A stretch of 57,801 nt of DNA from an uncultured bacterium (lineage in GTDB: Bacteria; Patescibacteriota; Saccharimonadia; Saccharimonadales; Saccharimonadaceae), in the NCBI GenBank assembly GCA_938017895.1, contig CALIJI010000012.1, positions 1-57,801 on the forward strand, given 5' to 3'. Numbering within the stretch: position 1 is the first letter of the stretch; every line of letters starts with the position of its first letter. Shown one piece after another: positions 49,844 through 57,801 of this stretch. Below the pieces are notes generated by a model that was not told where the DNA came from, made no database searches, and saw only the letters and a program-made list of their open reading frames with translations. A program made the translations under genes and the position numbers.

Positions 49844-51673
49844 ATGAGCCTTAATAAAAAGCTAAAAATAGTAAAACCTTCATCTACAAAGAAAGTATCG
49901 TCTAGATCTTTGGGTATAAGTAAATTATCAACAGAAATACGTGACAGAGACTGGTTAAAAACCATTAACTATACTGAGCGTATTGTGTCAAAACATATAC
50001 ATACTTTCTTTTTTGAAAAATTTCCAAATCTTAGAAATGTTAAGAATTTAGTTTTAGTTTGGCTTTTTTTGATGAGTGGTTTATTATTGTCGGTGATGTT
50101 TTTTCGTATAATTGGCGAATCTAGCTATATGAAGAATAATTTTAGTAATGGGGGTACATATAGCGAGGGTATTGTCGGAGAAGTCAAAAACTTAAATCCT
50201 TTTTTTGCGTCAAGTGATCCGGAAAAATCTTTTGCAAAACTAGCTTTTGCGAGCCTTTACGATGTAGATATGAGCGGAAAAATAAATACCGAATTGGCTG
50301 ATAGTGTCTCTACCAACAATAATTTTCGTGATTTTAATTTAAAGATTCGTCAAGACGCGGAATGGAGTGACGGTAAAAAGATAACCGCAGATGATGTAAT
50401 CTTTACTGTTAACTTATTAAAAAATAAATTAGTTAATAGTTCTAGATATGAATCTTGGACTAAGGTTAAGACATCTAAAATTAATGATTATGAAATTAGA
50501 TTTGAGATGCCAACAACTTCAAAACTCGTGCTTTATACTTTGGATTTTCCGATTTTGCCGGTTCATATTTTAGGCGAGGTTGATCCTTCTAAATTGCGTG
50601 AAAATAGCTTTAGCCAGAATCCGGTTACTTCTGGAGAATTTAAATTTAAGAGCGTTGGGTCTTCGAATGGTAAAACTACAATTTCTTTGGCTAAAAATGA
50701 AAAATATTTTGCCGGTACGCCAAAATTAGATTATTTTGAAATTGTGGCTTACACAAAAAAGCAACAGCTTATTGAAGCATTAGTAAAAGGTGAGGTTGCT
50801 ACTTCGCCAAGTACTGAACTCAATGATTTACCCGGTTATGAGAGAACGAAATTAGCTGAAAAATCAAGCAAAATTAATAGTGGAATTTATGCTTTTTTAA
50901 ATAACTCTAGCGCCATTTTAAAGGATAAATCGGTTCGTCAATCTATACAGAAAGGTGTAGATGTCGCAAAGATTCGTTCGAAAATGAGTAGCGTATCAAG
51001 GATAGATTTACCTATAATAAATGACGGTATAAAATCTGATTTGCCTGAAGCTCCTAAGACTAATAAAGATGAGGCAGAAAAAATGCTTGATTCTGCGGGT
51101 TGGAAAAAGCAAAATAAGACACGCTTTAAGAATGGTCAGGAAATGAAAATAACTTTAGCTACTATTAGCGATCCTAATCTAGAGAGGGCGTCGAAAGAAT
51201 TAAAAAATCAACTGGAAAATCTTGGATTTTCGGTGGAGATGACAGTTTCAGATAAGGATGATAAAACAGGTAGTTTTATTCAGTCGATAATTCAACCAAG
51301 AGCTTATGATATTTTGTTATATCGGATTGATTTTGGGGTAGATACGGATATTTATGCTTTTTGGCATTCTTCACAGGCAACATCTAAAGGCTTAAATTTT
51401 GCAAACTACTCGGATGCAGTATCTGATGATTTACTTTTAAATTCTCGTAATGCGGCTAGTGATAGTGAAAAAAATGATCAACTAGTTCTATTTTTGAAGA
51501 GATGGTTATCGCAAGCTCCGGCTATAGGTATTGCTCAAGCCCATTCAAATTATGTTTATCGTAAAAGTATAAAAACATACTCATCTAGTAATTCTTTAGT
51601 TGATGCTTTGAGCCGTTATTCCGATGTTCGATATTGGCAAATTGAAAAGGCTAATCTTTACAAGACTCCTTAG
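49844..51673 (+). CDS. Membrane-anchored peptide-binding protein (SBP family 5)
   Basis: The 609-residue protein has a cytoplasmic N-terminus of about 65 basic residues, one span (about 67-88) and an extracellular OppA/DppA-type domain (NPFFASSDPEKSFAKLAFASLYD opening region; EWSDGKKITADDVIFTVNLL is the family signature). It would capture peptides for import. No lipobox is present; a signal-anchor helix replaces the lipoprotein attachment. ABC permease genes are not adjacent. TGAGGA precedes the ATG. Confidence 0.9.
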   Translation: MSLNKKLKIVKPSSTKKVSSRSLGISKLSTEIRDRDWLKTINYTERIVSKHIHTFFFEKFPNLRNVKNLVLVWLFLMSGLLLSVMFFRIIGESSYMKNNFSNGGTYSEGIVGEVKNLNPFFASSDPEKSFAKLAFASLYDVDMSGKINTELADSVSTNNNFRDFNLKIRQDAEWSDGKKITADDVIFTVNLLKNKLVNSSRYESWTKVKTSKINDYEIRFEMPTTSKLVLYTLDFPILPVHILGEVDPSKLRENSFSQNPVTSGEFKFKSVGSSNGKTTISLAKNEKYFAGTPKLDYFEIVAYTKKQQLIEALVKGEVATSPSTELNDLPGYERTKLAEKSSKINSGIYAFLNNSSAILKDKSVRQSIQKGVDVAKIRSKMSSVSRIDLPIINDGIKSDLPEAPKTNKDEAEKMLDSAGWKKQNKTRFKNGQEMKITLATISDPNLERASKELKNQLENLGFSVEMTVSDKDDKTGSFIQSIIQPRAYDILLYRIDFGVDTDIYAFWHSSQATSKGLNFANYSDAVSDDLLLNSRNAASDSEKNDQLVLFLKRWLSQAPAIGIAQAHSNYVYRKSIKTYSSSNSLVDALSRYSDVRYWQIEKANLYKTP

Positions 51674-51685
51674 CTTTGGTATAAT
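51657..51685 (+). promoter_or_regulatory. tRNA-Leu promoter
   Basis: TTTACA (51657-51662) inside the end of the preceding gene, 17 nt, TATAAT (51680-51685). Confidence 0.7.
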
Positions 51686-51697
51686 TTAAAAGGATTT

Positions 51698-51784
51698 GCG
51701 CACGTGGCGGAATTGGTAGACGCGTCAGCTTGAGGGGCTGGTGAGCTTCGGCTCGTGGAAGTTCAAGTCTTCTCGTGCGCACCA
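51698..51784 (+). tRNA. tRNA-Leu (GAG)
   Basis: 87 nt with encoded CCA and the long variable arm of class II tRNAs (GAGCTTCGGCTC). Acceptor GCGCACG/CGTGCGC, anticodon stem TCAGC/GCTGG with loop TTGAGGG. Confidence 0.96.
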
Positions 51785-51838
51785 TTGAGCAAAGCAATCT
51801 CGAGTTTTTAGGCTCGATTTTTTGTTTTTGAGCAAGGG

Positions 51839-51867
51839 TTGAACTTATTTACTGAACTTGCTAAAAT
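51839..51867 (+). promoter_or_regulatory. Promoter of the comEC-like gene (leaderless type)
   Basis: TTGAAC (51839-51844), 17 nt, TAAAAT (51862-51867) with TG ahead, then 6 nt to the ATG. Confidence 0.8.
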
Positions 51868-51873
51868 GTTTTT

Positions 51874-53310
51874 ATGCTTTTAAAACGTAAGGTTTATGGT
51901 TTCTACTTAAATTTTGCGTTATGGACTTCTATTTTAATTGGCTTTGTCGTTAATGCAAACTTTAAGATGCCGTATATTAATGGTGTGAGTTGGCTAATTC
52001 TAGTAATTGTTTTAATAGTTTTTAGCTTTTTAAGCAGAAAGGTTTACGGCTTAGTGCTTATAGCTTTAGCAGGCTTTCTGCTGAGCTGCTGGCGTTTTTC
52101 GGATTTTCAGCAACAAAATCAGGTATTCAAAAATTTTATAGGTAAGCAAATTACAATTCAGGGAGTTCTGATAGAAGATGCGGATCTTAATTCTGAATCT
52201 AACGAATTATCGCTAAAAATACTTGCAAATCGGATAAATAATAGTAGTGTTAAGGGAAAAATATTCGCAAAAATCAAAACCAAACACAAAATTCGTCGCT
52301 CGGATGAAATTGTTCTGAGAGGCAATATTAAAGATGGATTTGGCTCTTTTGCTGGATCGATACCTCGAGCTAATTTAATTCAGATTATTCATCACTCGGA
52401 GGCTGTTCGTGACTTTCGTGATTGGTTTGCGATTGGTATATCTAAGTTTATTTCTTCGCCAGAGTTAGAGCTTGGGCTGGGGTATCTTTTGGGGCAGAAA
52501 AATTCTTTGCCGAGCGATCTAGAAAAAGCGCTTCGGGCTACGGCGCTAACGCATATTGTAGTCGCGAGTGGGTATAATTTAACTGTTTTGGTGAATTTTG
52601 CTCGCAGGAAAATCGGAAAAATATCAAAAAGATTGGCAACTTTTGCTTCGATTATGTTAGTTTGTGGCTTTGTATTAGTAGTTGGTTTTTCACCTTCTAT
52701 GACTCGAGCTGGAATTGTAGCGCTTTTAGGGATATTATTCTGGTATTTTGGGCGTAAACCAAATCCGTATTTTTTATTAATTTTTGTAGCGGCTATAACT
52801 TTATTGATTTCTCCAGAGAATATTTTTGACCTTGGATGGCAGCTTTCCTTTGGTTCATTTTTTGGTGTAATGATTTTATCACCGCTTATAAAGAGCTTTT
52901 TATTCAAGAATCCAGAAAAAATTGGCTCAATCGGATCAACATTTTTTGAAACGGTTTCTGCTCAAATTTCGACCTTGCCACTAATAATTTATACTTTTAA
53001 TACTTTTAGCTCGGTTTCGATTTTGGCAAATATGTTAGTTTTACCATTTGTGCCACTGGCTATGCTTCTAACCTTCATGACAGGAATTTTTGCTCAAATT
53101 TTTCAGCCTTTAGCTCAATTTTGCGGTTTTCTGGCGGGTGGAGTACTTCGATACTCGACTTTCGTAATTGATGAAGTCTCTAAAATTTCTGGCGCGCAAG
53201 TTGAAATTAAAATTGGTGCTTTTGAACTAGTTTTATTATATATAGCTCTGGCTATTGTATTAGTTGTTTTGCATCGCTTTATGAATAAAGGCATAAATTC
53301 CGGATTCTGA
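51874..53310 (+). CDS. ComEC/Rec2-family DNA-uptake channel without nuclease domain
   Basis: The 478-residue protein carries the N-terminal OB-like region and the multi-span Competence domain (ATALTHIVVASGYNL is the family motif; FDLGWQLSFGSFFGV the second). ComEC imports single-stranded DNA during transformation. The C-terminal metallo-beta-lactamase domain found in long ComEC proteins is absent, as in shorter forms. With the PilX-like operon at 374-4570 this suggests capacity for DNA uptake as a nucleotide source. Leaderless. Confidence 0.88.
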   Translation: MLLKRKVYGFYLNFALWTSILIGFVVNANFKMPYINGVSWLILVIVLIVFSFLSRKVYGLVLIALAGFLLSCWRFSDFQQQNQVFKNFIGKQITIQGVLIEDADLNSESNELSLKILANRINNSSVKGKIFAKIKTKHKIRRSDEIVLRGNIKDGFGSFAGSIPRANLIQIIHHSEAVRDFRDWFAIGISKFISSPELELGLGYLLGQKNSLPSDLEKALRATALTHIVVASGYNLTVLVNFARRKIGKISKRLATFASIMLVCGFVLVVGFSPSMTRAGIVALLGILFWYFGRKPNPYFLLIFVAAITLLISPENIFDLGWQLSFGSFFGVMILSPLIKSFLFKNPEKIGSIGSTFFETVSAQISTLPLIIYTFNTFSSVSILANMLVLPFVPLAMLLTFMTGIFAQIFQPLAQFCGFLAGGVLRYSTFVIDEVSKISGAQVEIKIGAFELVLLYIALAIVLVVLHRFMNKGINSGF

Positions 53311-53372
53311 TATTCGAAATTTAGCACTCTGATTCTTTTTTTATGCTTATAAAAGTGATAAAATAGATAAAG

Positions 53373-53795
53373 ATGATTGAGCGAAAAGTTAATTCAGTTA
53401 AAGAAATGATTGAGCTAGGTGAGGAGCTCGGTGGCTTTATTGGTGGCGGAGCAGTTATTGAGCTTATAGGTGATGTTGGCGCTGGCAAGACCACCTTTAC
53501 AAAGGGCTTAGCGAAATCATTAGGAATTGCTGATACGATTCAAAGTCCAACTTTTACGATATCTCGAGTCTACTATGGGGAAAAATTCTCACTAACTCAT
53601 TATGATTTTTATAGATTAAATGATGCAGGGATTATGAAAATGGAATTAGCAGAAAGCCTCGCTGATCCGCAAAATATTACCGTAGTCGAATGGGCGGAGG
53701 GCTTATCAGATGTTTTGCCGCCAGATAGAATAAAGCTAACTTTTGAAAATAATGGTGAAAATTCACGAACTGTAAAGATTGAAGGATTGAAATGA
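53373..53795 (+). CDS. tsaE: tRNA threonylcarbamoyladenosine biosynthesis ATPase TsaE
   Basis: Part of the t6A37 modification complex with TsaB and TsaD. The 140 residues have Walker A GDVGAGKTTF (about 33-42) and the SPTFTI and HYDFYRL motifs. TGATAAAAT ends 8 nt before the ATG with no ribosome site. Overlaps tsaB by 4 nt, heading a tsaE-tsaB-murT-gatD operon. Confidence 0.94.
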   Translation: MIERKVNSVKEMIELGEELGGFIGGGAVIELIGDVGAGKTTFTKGLAKSLGIADTIQSPTFTISRVYYGEKFSLTHYDFYRLNDAGIMKMELAESLADPQNITVVEWAEGLSDVLPPDRIKLTFENNGENSRTVKIEGLK

Positions 53796-54193
53796 AGTTA
53801 TTTTTAGATACCTCAACTAGCGAGTGCCGGCTTTGGTTGGATGACCGATATTTTGAATGGGAATTGGGTCGTGAAATGTCGCGTGAGATTTTAGCTTTTA
53901 TAGAAGAATGCCTTTCTTCAGTTGGGGCTAGCTATCAAAGTTTAGATGGGATTGGCGTATTTGCTGGCCCGGGCAGCTTTACGGGGCTTAGAATTGGAAC
54001 GACTGTTGCTAATACTCTAGCAGATGGTTTGCAGATTCCGATTGTGTCGACTAGAAATCCGCAAGATATTGGATCTAAAGACTCCGATGTATGGATTGAT
54101 ATAGCTCGGAAAAAATTGGAAAGAGGAGAGAATGTTAAAATAGCAATGCCATTTTATGGTCGAGAAGCAAGAATAACAAAACCGAGGAAATAA
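53792..54193 (+). CDS. tsaB: TsaB (short form)
   Basis: The 133-residue protein has the TsaB N-terminal half: KLFLDTSTSECRL and GVFAGPGSFTGLRIG. Usual TsaB has about 220-230 residues; the second ASKHA lobe is missing here. It can still dimerise with TsaD through the first lobe, in principle. Coupled by ATGA to tsaE and by TAATG to murT. Confidence 0.88.
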   Translation: MKLFLDTSTSECRLWLDDRYFEWELGREMSREILAFIEECLSSVGASYQSLDGIGVFAGPGSFTGLRIGTTVANTLADGLQIPIVSTRNPQDIGSKDSDVWIDIARKKLERGENVKIAMPFYGREARITKPRK

Positions 54194-55479
54194 TGAAAAA
54201 AAGAATTTCAATTTTGTCTGGAAAAGTAATACGAAAAATCGCCAAGCTTAGAGGTGGCGGGTCGGCTTTGCCCGGTCTTTTTATGGAAAAAATAGATCCA
54301 AATTTTGTTAGCGAGACACTCTCGCAACTACCGCATGGGGTAGTGGTTATTTCTGGTACGAATGGTAAAACAACAACTACTAAGATGGTTGTTAAGCTTC
54401 TTGAAGGGCAAGGTTTGAGGGTCTTCACCAATAAAACTGGCTCAAATTTTGTTCGTGGCGTAGCGGCGGCGCTTCTAGAGAATATTGATTTTTATGGAAA
54501 ATTACCGGCTGATATCGCTGTTCTGGAACTTGACGAGGCTCATGCAACGCATTTTGTTAAAAATATTCAGCCACGGTTTTCGTTGATTCTTAATGTTATG
54601 CGTGACCAGCTTGATCGGTTTGGTGAAATTGATTATACGGCTAGTCTGCTGAAAAAATTAGGTGAGGCGACTTCTGGAGTGGTAGTTTTGAATGGGGATG
54701 ATAGGCTATTGAGCACTAAAGAATTTTCGCAAAATTTTAAAGCCAAAGTTATAAAATTTGGCGCCAGTGATAATTTAGCGGATTTTTTTCCAAATGATGA
54801 TGAACTCCATGAAACAAATACTGATAGTCGAAAACTAAATTTTCAAGTTGATTATATGCTAGAAGATTTTTCAAATACCTCAGTAAAAATCAAAAGCCAG
54901 AGAGTTGATAATTTTAAAATACAAATTGGTGGAATTCACAATGTGCTTAATTTAACCGCGGCGATTGGTCTGGTTTATGAGATTTTACAGTCTGAAGATA
55001 TTAAATTGAATGAATCGAATCTTAAAAAAACAGTAGCGCAAATTAAACCAGCTTTTGGCCGGGGCGAAACCATAAGACTTGGCGATCAAGAGGTTGAGAT
55101 TATGCTGGTTAAAAATCCAGCTGGTTTTCGTTCGAATCTAAAGAGTGTAGATTTAGAAAACGCGAAAGTTATGATTGCTATCAATGATAACTATGCTGAC
55201 GGTCGCGACATGAGCTGGCTTTGGGATGTTGATTTTTCTTGTTTGCAAAAAACTGGTGTTGCGGCTCTTTCGGGTGTGAGGGCTTATGATATGGCTTTGC
55301 GATTAATACATGATGAAGTGGATTTTAATGAGCAAAAAATTAATCCGAAAGTTCGCTCAGCGATAAAGAATTTTTTATCTGAGGATGGAAATAAAAAGAA
55401 GATTTTTGCAACTTATACTGCAATGCTCGAAATTCGTAAAGAAATTTCAAAACTAACGGATGTGGAGAAAGTTTTATGA
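54193..55479 (+). CDS. murT: Lipid II isoglutaminyl synthase subunit MurT
   Basis: Mur-ligase-like subunit that, with GatD, amidates D-Glu in lipid II to isoglutamine. P-loop SGTNGKTTTTK (about 53-63), the NVMRDQLDRFGE motif and the DUF1727 C-terminal domain with NDNYADGRDMSWLWD are present. The four-Cys zinc ribbon of S. aureus and pneumococcal MurT is absent; only one cysteine (about residue 353) occurs in the protein. 428 residues. Overlaps gatD by ATGA. Confidence 0.95.
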   Translation: MKKRISILSGKVIRKIAKLRGGGSALPGLFMEKIDPNFVSETLSQLPHGVVVISGTNGKTTTTKMVVKLLEGQGLRVFTNKTGSNFVRGVAAALLENIDFYGKLPADIAVLELDEAHATHFVKNIQPRFSLILNVMRDQLDRFGEIDYTASLLKKLGEATSGVVVLNGDDRLLSTKEFSQNFKAKVIKFGASDNLADFFPNDDELHETNTDSRKLNFQVDYMLEDFSNTSVKIKSQRVDNFKIQIGGIHNVLNLTAAIGLVYEILQSEDIKLNESNLKKTVAQIKPAFGRGETIRLGDQEVEIMLVKNPAGFRSNLKSVDLENAKVMIAINDNYADGRDMSWLWDVDFSCLQKTGVAALSGVRAYDMALRLIHDEVDFNEQKINPKVRSAIKNFLSEDGNKKKIFATYTAMLEIRKEISKLTDVEKVL

Positions 55480-56216
55480 TACTTAAAATTGTCTGGCTTT
55501 ATGCTCAAGATATGAATATTTATGGCGATTACGGGAATATTTTGACTCTCGAAAAACGCGCTGAGCTGCGTGGGATCCAAACGGAGATTGTTAAATATAA
55601 CCCAGGCGATATTTTCCCTGAGGATGCAGATATTGTTATCGGTGGTGGTGGTCAAGATTCTGGCCAGAGCCGAGTTCAGGATGATTTGATAAAGATTGCG
55701 CCTAAGCTTCGTGATTTGGTTCAGCGAAATGTTCCAATGCTGATGATTTGCGGACTATATCAATTATTTGGTGATTTTTTTGAAACTCTGGATGGAGAAA
55801 AAATTGAAGGCACCTGTCTATTTAAGGGTGTAAAAACTTATGGCGGAAAAAAACGAATAATTGGAAATATTATTGAACACTCAGATGAGTTTGGTGTAGT
55901 CTTGGGGTATGAAAATCATAGTGGTCAAACATATCTTTCTGCTACTGTTAAGCCTTTTGCGCGCGTTAAAAAAGGTGTAGGGAATAATTTTGTAGGTGAT
56001 TATGAAGGCGCTAGATATAAAAATGTAATCGGAACTTATTTGCATGGGGCACTTCTACCTAAAAATCCAGCTATTACTGATTGGCTGATTGAAAAAGCGT
56101 GCGAAAATAAAGGTATTGACTTACCTAATTTCGTATCTGACAAACATGATCAAGTCAAAAAACTAGAACACATAACTAAATTAGCTCGTGAGTTTGCGCA
56201 AAAACGTCCTCGATAG
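55476..56216 (+). CDS. gatD: Lipid II isoglutaminyl synthase glutamine amidotransferase GatD
   Basis: Class I glutamine amidotransferase supplying ammonia to MurT. The 246 residues carry the NIYGDYGNILTL opening, GGGGQDSGQ oxyanion region, the nucleophile in LMICGLYQLFG (Cys near 90) and the catalytic His in GTYLHGALLPKNP. Last gene of the operon. Confidence 0.95.
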   Translation: MILKIVWLYAQDMNIYGDYGNILTLEKRAELRGIQTEIVKYNPGDIFPEDADIVIGGGGQDSGQSRVQDDLIKIAPKLRDLVQRNVPMLMICGLYQLFGDFFETLDGEKIEGTCLFKGVKTYGGKKRIIGNIIEHSDEFGVVLGYENHSGQTYLSATVKPFARVKKGVGNNFVGDYEGARYKNVIGTYLHGALLPKNPAITDWLIEKACENKGIDLPNFVSDKHDQVKKLEHITKLAREFAQKRPR

Positions 56217-56245
56217 TTTTTAAATAGTGGTATAACTATAAAAGG

Positions 56246-56322
56246 CTGGGTGTGGCGCAGTTTGGTAGCACGCATCGTTTGTGGCAGTGAGGCCGCTGGT
56301 TCAAATCAAGTCACCCCGACCA
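56246..56322 (+). tRNA. Degenerate tRNA-Pro-like gene with TGT anticodon
   Basis: The body closely matches tRNA-Pro: CxGGGTG acceptor, GGCGCAG D arm, CACCCCGACCA 3' end. Each helix has one broken pair: 2:71 is T-C, 11:24 is C-A, 30:40 is C-A and 52:62 is G-A. The loop TTTGTGG gives anticodon TGT (threonine) instead of TGG. A possible -10 (TGGTATAAC, 56228-56236) is present but no clear -35. Probably a pseudo-tRNA or an inactive copy; an intact tRNA-Pro(TGG) starts at 57748. Confidence 0.6.
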
Positions 56323-56335
56323 TTTTGTAAATAAA

Positions 56336-56365
56336 AATGATTCTCGAAGCTGAGAATCATTTTAA
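56336..56365. terminator. Bidirectional terminator
   Basis: AATGATTCTC and GAGAATCATT form a 10-bp stem with a 6-nt loop, A run before and TTT after, between the tRNA-like gene and murC. Confidence 0.85.
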
Positions 56366-56366
56366 A

Positions 56367-57650
56367 TTAATTGATATTATTTCGGAGCCAGCTATCAAGT
56401 GAGCCTGCACTCATTGCGAGGATTAAACGATTTTGTTTTCTCAATTCTTCAATTTGTGAGCGTAATTTGTCGTTTATATCAAAAAGTTCAGTTTTCTCGG
56501 CTATATTAGCAGAAAGCTGTTCTGGGGTTAAGATTTCTAAATCTGGATTCTCGCGGCTTAAGTATGTTGGGAGCCATAAAACCTCATTTGCATTTTTGAA
56601 GATTTCTTGTGTGTATTCAGTTCTAACTTCGTGTTGGCGGATATTTTGGTGGGGTTGATAAATCAACGAAATGCCAGAAAAACCCTGACGCTCAGCGACT
56701 TCTTTTGTCATTTCGAGCGTTGCGGCGATTTCAATCGGGTGGTGGCCGTAATCGCTGTAAATTCCTTCTGTGATGCGTTCAAAACGTCGATCTGTACCAG
56801 GGAAATCATTTATAGCTTCAATAGCTTTGCTGAAATAATCCTCACCTAAATCGAAACCTTGCGAGGCGATAAAATCAAGTGCTTCTAATACTAACGTTGC
56901 GTTTCGTCGATTGTGGGCACCAGGAAGTGTTATGTCGCGGTTGGGATTTTTTAGGATGGCTTTATTTTGAATACTATTAAAAATCTCGGCATGCTGATCA
57001 CTCCAAGAAATCACAAAATCACTTTGTTTGGCGAAATCAGAAAAGGCCGTGAAATATTCATCGGGTGTTTTGTATATGTCGGTGTGATCATGATCAATAG
57101 AGGTGATTAAGCTAACGAATGGTGAAAAGTGGAGGAAATTCCTATCAAATTCGTCTGCCTCGTAAATAAATAATTTGCTCTCTGGATCAAAAAAGCCACT
57201 TTTACCAAAACTTAAAGTCGTTCCAACTGACCAGCTAGCAGGGACTCCTAGTTGTTTTAATGTCCAGATCATCATTCCGGTTGTAGTGGTTTTACCATGA
57301 GTACCTGAAATTGCAATTAATTTCAGATTTTTTTCTTGAATAATTTCGTTCAAAAGTTCGTCTCGTTTGGTGATTTTAATACCTAGATCTTTTGCGGTCA
57401 AGATCTCTGGATGGTCTGCAGGTAAAGCTGCGGTGTAGACGAACCAATCAATACCATTTTGTATAAATTTATCTTTTAAAAAATCTCCATTTTGCTCGCC
57501 ATAGTGAATTTCAACCCCAGCTTCTTCAAGATTTTTAGATAGTGGGCTTGGTTGTAAGTCGCTGCCAAAAACATTATACCCAGCGCTTTTAGCGATTTCG
57601 GCGAGAGCTCCAATACCAACTCCACCTATTCCAGAAAAGTAAATATTCAT
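56367..57650 (-). CDS. murC: UDP-N-acetylmuramate--L-alanine ligase
   Basis: Adds L-alanine to UDP-MurNAc in peptidoglycan precursor synthesis. The 427 residues have the N-terminal GIGGVGIGALAEIA UDP-binding loop (7-20), GSDLQPS, the ATP site ISGTHGKTTTTGM (about 114-126), YEADEFDRNFL and DYGHHPIEIAATL. Slightly shorter than usual (about 450). No ribosome site; TATACT on the minus strand (57666-57661) ends 10 nt before the ATG, so it may be leaderless. Confidence 0.95.
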   Translation of the reverse strand: MNIYFSGIGGVGIGALAEIAKSAGYNVFGSDLQPSPLSKNLEEAGVEIHYGEQNGDFLKDKFIQNGIDWFVYTAALPADHPEILTAKDLGIKITKRDELLNEIIQEKNLKLIAISGTHGKTTTTGMMIWTLKQLGVPASWSVGTTLSFGKSGFFDPESKLFIYEADEFDRNFLHFSPFVSLITSIDHDHTDIYKTPDEYFTAFSDFAKQSDFVISWSDQHAEIFNSIQNKAILKNPNRDITLPGAHNRRNATLVLEALDFIASQGFDLGEDYFSKAIEAINDFPGTDRRFERITEGIYSDYGHHPIEIAATLEMTKEVAERQGFSGISLIYQPHQNIRQHEVRTEYTQEIFKNANEVLWLPTYLSRENPDLEILTPEQLSANIAEKTELFDINDKLRSQIEELRKQNRLILAMSAGSLDSWLRNNIN

Positions 57651-57696
57651 AATTTTAGTATATCATAGAATGAATAATTTTGAAAATAAAAATACC

Positions 57697-57725
57697 TTGA
57701 TTTTTTAAATAGAATGCGTTATAAT
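57697..57725 (+). promoter_or_regulatory. tRNA-Pro promoter
   Basis: TTGATT (57697-57702), 17 nt, TATAAT (57720-57725). Confidence 0.8.
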
Positions 57726-57747
57726 GTAGAAAGCTTAAGAGCACCGT

Positions 57748-57801
57748 CGGGGTGTGGCGCAGTTGGCTAGCGCGCGCGGTTTGGGACCGTGAGGTCGAAG
57801 G
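57748..57801 (+). tRNA. tRNA-Pro (TGG), cut by the window end
   Basis: First 54 nt of a tRNA: acceptor 5' strand CGGGGTG, D stem GCGC/GCGC, anticodon stem CGCGG/CCGTG with loop TTTGGGA. All visible pairs form, unlike the related copy at 56246. Confidence 0.93.

Noticed and set aside
53322..53330. TTAGCACTC upstream of tsaE as a fourth CIRCE
   Set aside because: Only the left arm is present; the bases where GAGTGCTAA should be do not match.
44869..57801. UGA recoded as glycine, as in Gracilibacteria/Absconditabacteria
   Set aside because: TGA ends the EEP gene, the RimB-like gene, tsaE and murT in ATGA overlaps where reading through would be out of place.

Overview
The window is about 58 kb of AT-rich (roughly 35% GC, by eye), densely coding bacterial chromosome. 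Its content points to Candidatus Saccharibacteria (TM7), probably a host-associated episymbiont. It has an arginine deiminase operon, a phosphoketolase, a class I aldolase fused to a degenerate PfkB-like domain, MurT/GatD/MurC/MurJ cell-wall genes, a ComEC-like channel, a PilX-like pilin and many small membrane proteins. UGA is used as an ordinary stop (for example in ATGA gene overlaps), so this is not a UGA-recoding Gracilibacteria or Absconditabacteria lineage. The lineage call is an inference from gene content; no rRNA gene is present.

Layout. 1-4570: end of an LPXTG surface protein, then a three-gene surface/pilus-like operon. 4662-5947: MscS channel and a convergent small Cys-rich protein. 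6073-10396: arcA-arcB-arcD plus a small membrane protein. 10450-13077: methyltransferase, a short transcript with tiny ORFs, DsbA-like protein, CBS membrane protein. 13179-21900: uvrA, aldolase fusion, XRE membrane regulator, uvrC, small proteins. 21984-25507: three CAU-anticodon tRNAs (Ile2-like, initiator, elongator Met), an FtsB/DivIC-like gene and an operon with a disulfide-less flavoprotein; tilS follows at once. 26636-32615: ftsH, murJ and a lepA gene split in two by an intact nuclease-family gene. 32694-37019: yebC, two DUF2268-like genes, gmk, hrcA-grpE. 37061-39906: phosphoketolase and two small stress proteins. 39992-40800: a GC-rich decayed gene. 41213-44791: dnaK and dnaJ, both with CIRCE operators. 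44869-48526: a peptide-tagging-like operon (DUF1704 metallopeptidase, frameshifted ATP-grasp, retropepsin-like protease, RimK). 48566-57801: secG, substrate-binding protein, comEC-like, tsaE-tsaB-murT-gatD, a degenerate tRNA, murC and five tRNA loci in total on the right half counting Lys, Leu, the Pro-like relic and the cut tRNA-Pro.

How it works together. Arginine import, deimination and citrulline cleavage are encoded in one operon, without a carbamate kinase here. Carbon flow is represented by an aldolase and a phosphoketolase. The heat-shock genes form one HrcA/CIRCE regulon in which the -35 box lies inside the operator loop. A recurring signal is a TAnAAT box 6-11 nt (usually exactly 6) before the start codon of promoter-proximal genes, implying leaderless mRNAs, while genes inside operons carry Shine-Dalgarno sequences. 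The points most worth checking are the split lepA with its embedded nuclease gene, the four-gene ligase/protease operon with a 4-bp duplication in one ligase, the Cys-less disulfide-oxidoreductase homologue, the decayed GC-rich gene and the tRNA-Pro-like relic with one broken pair in each helix.
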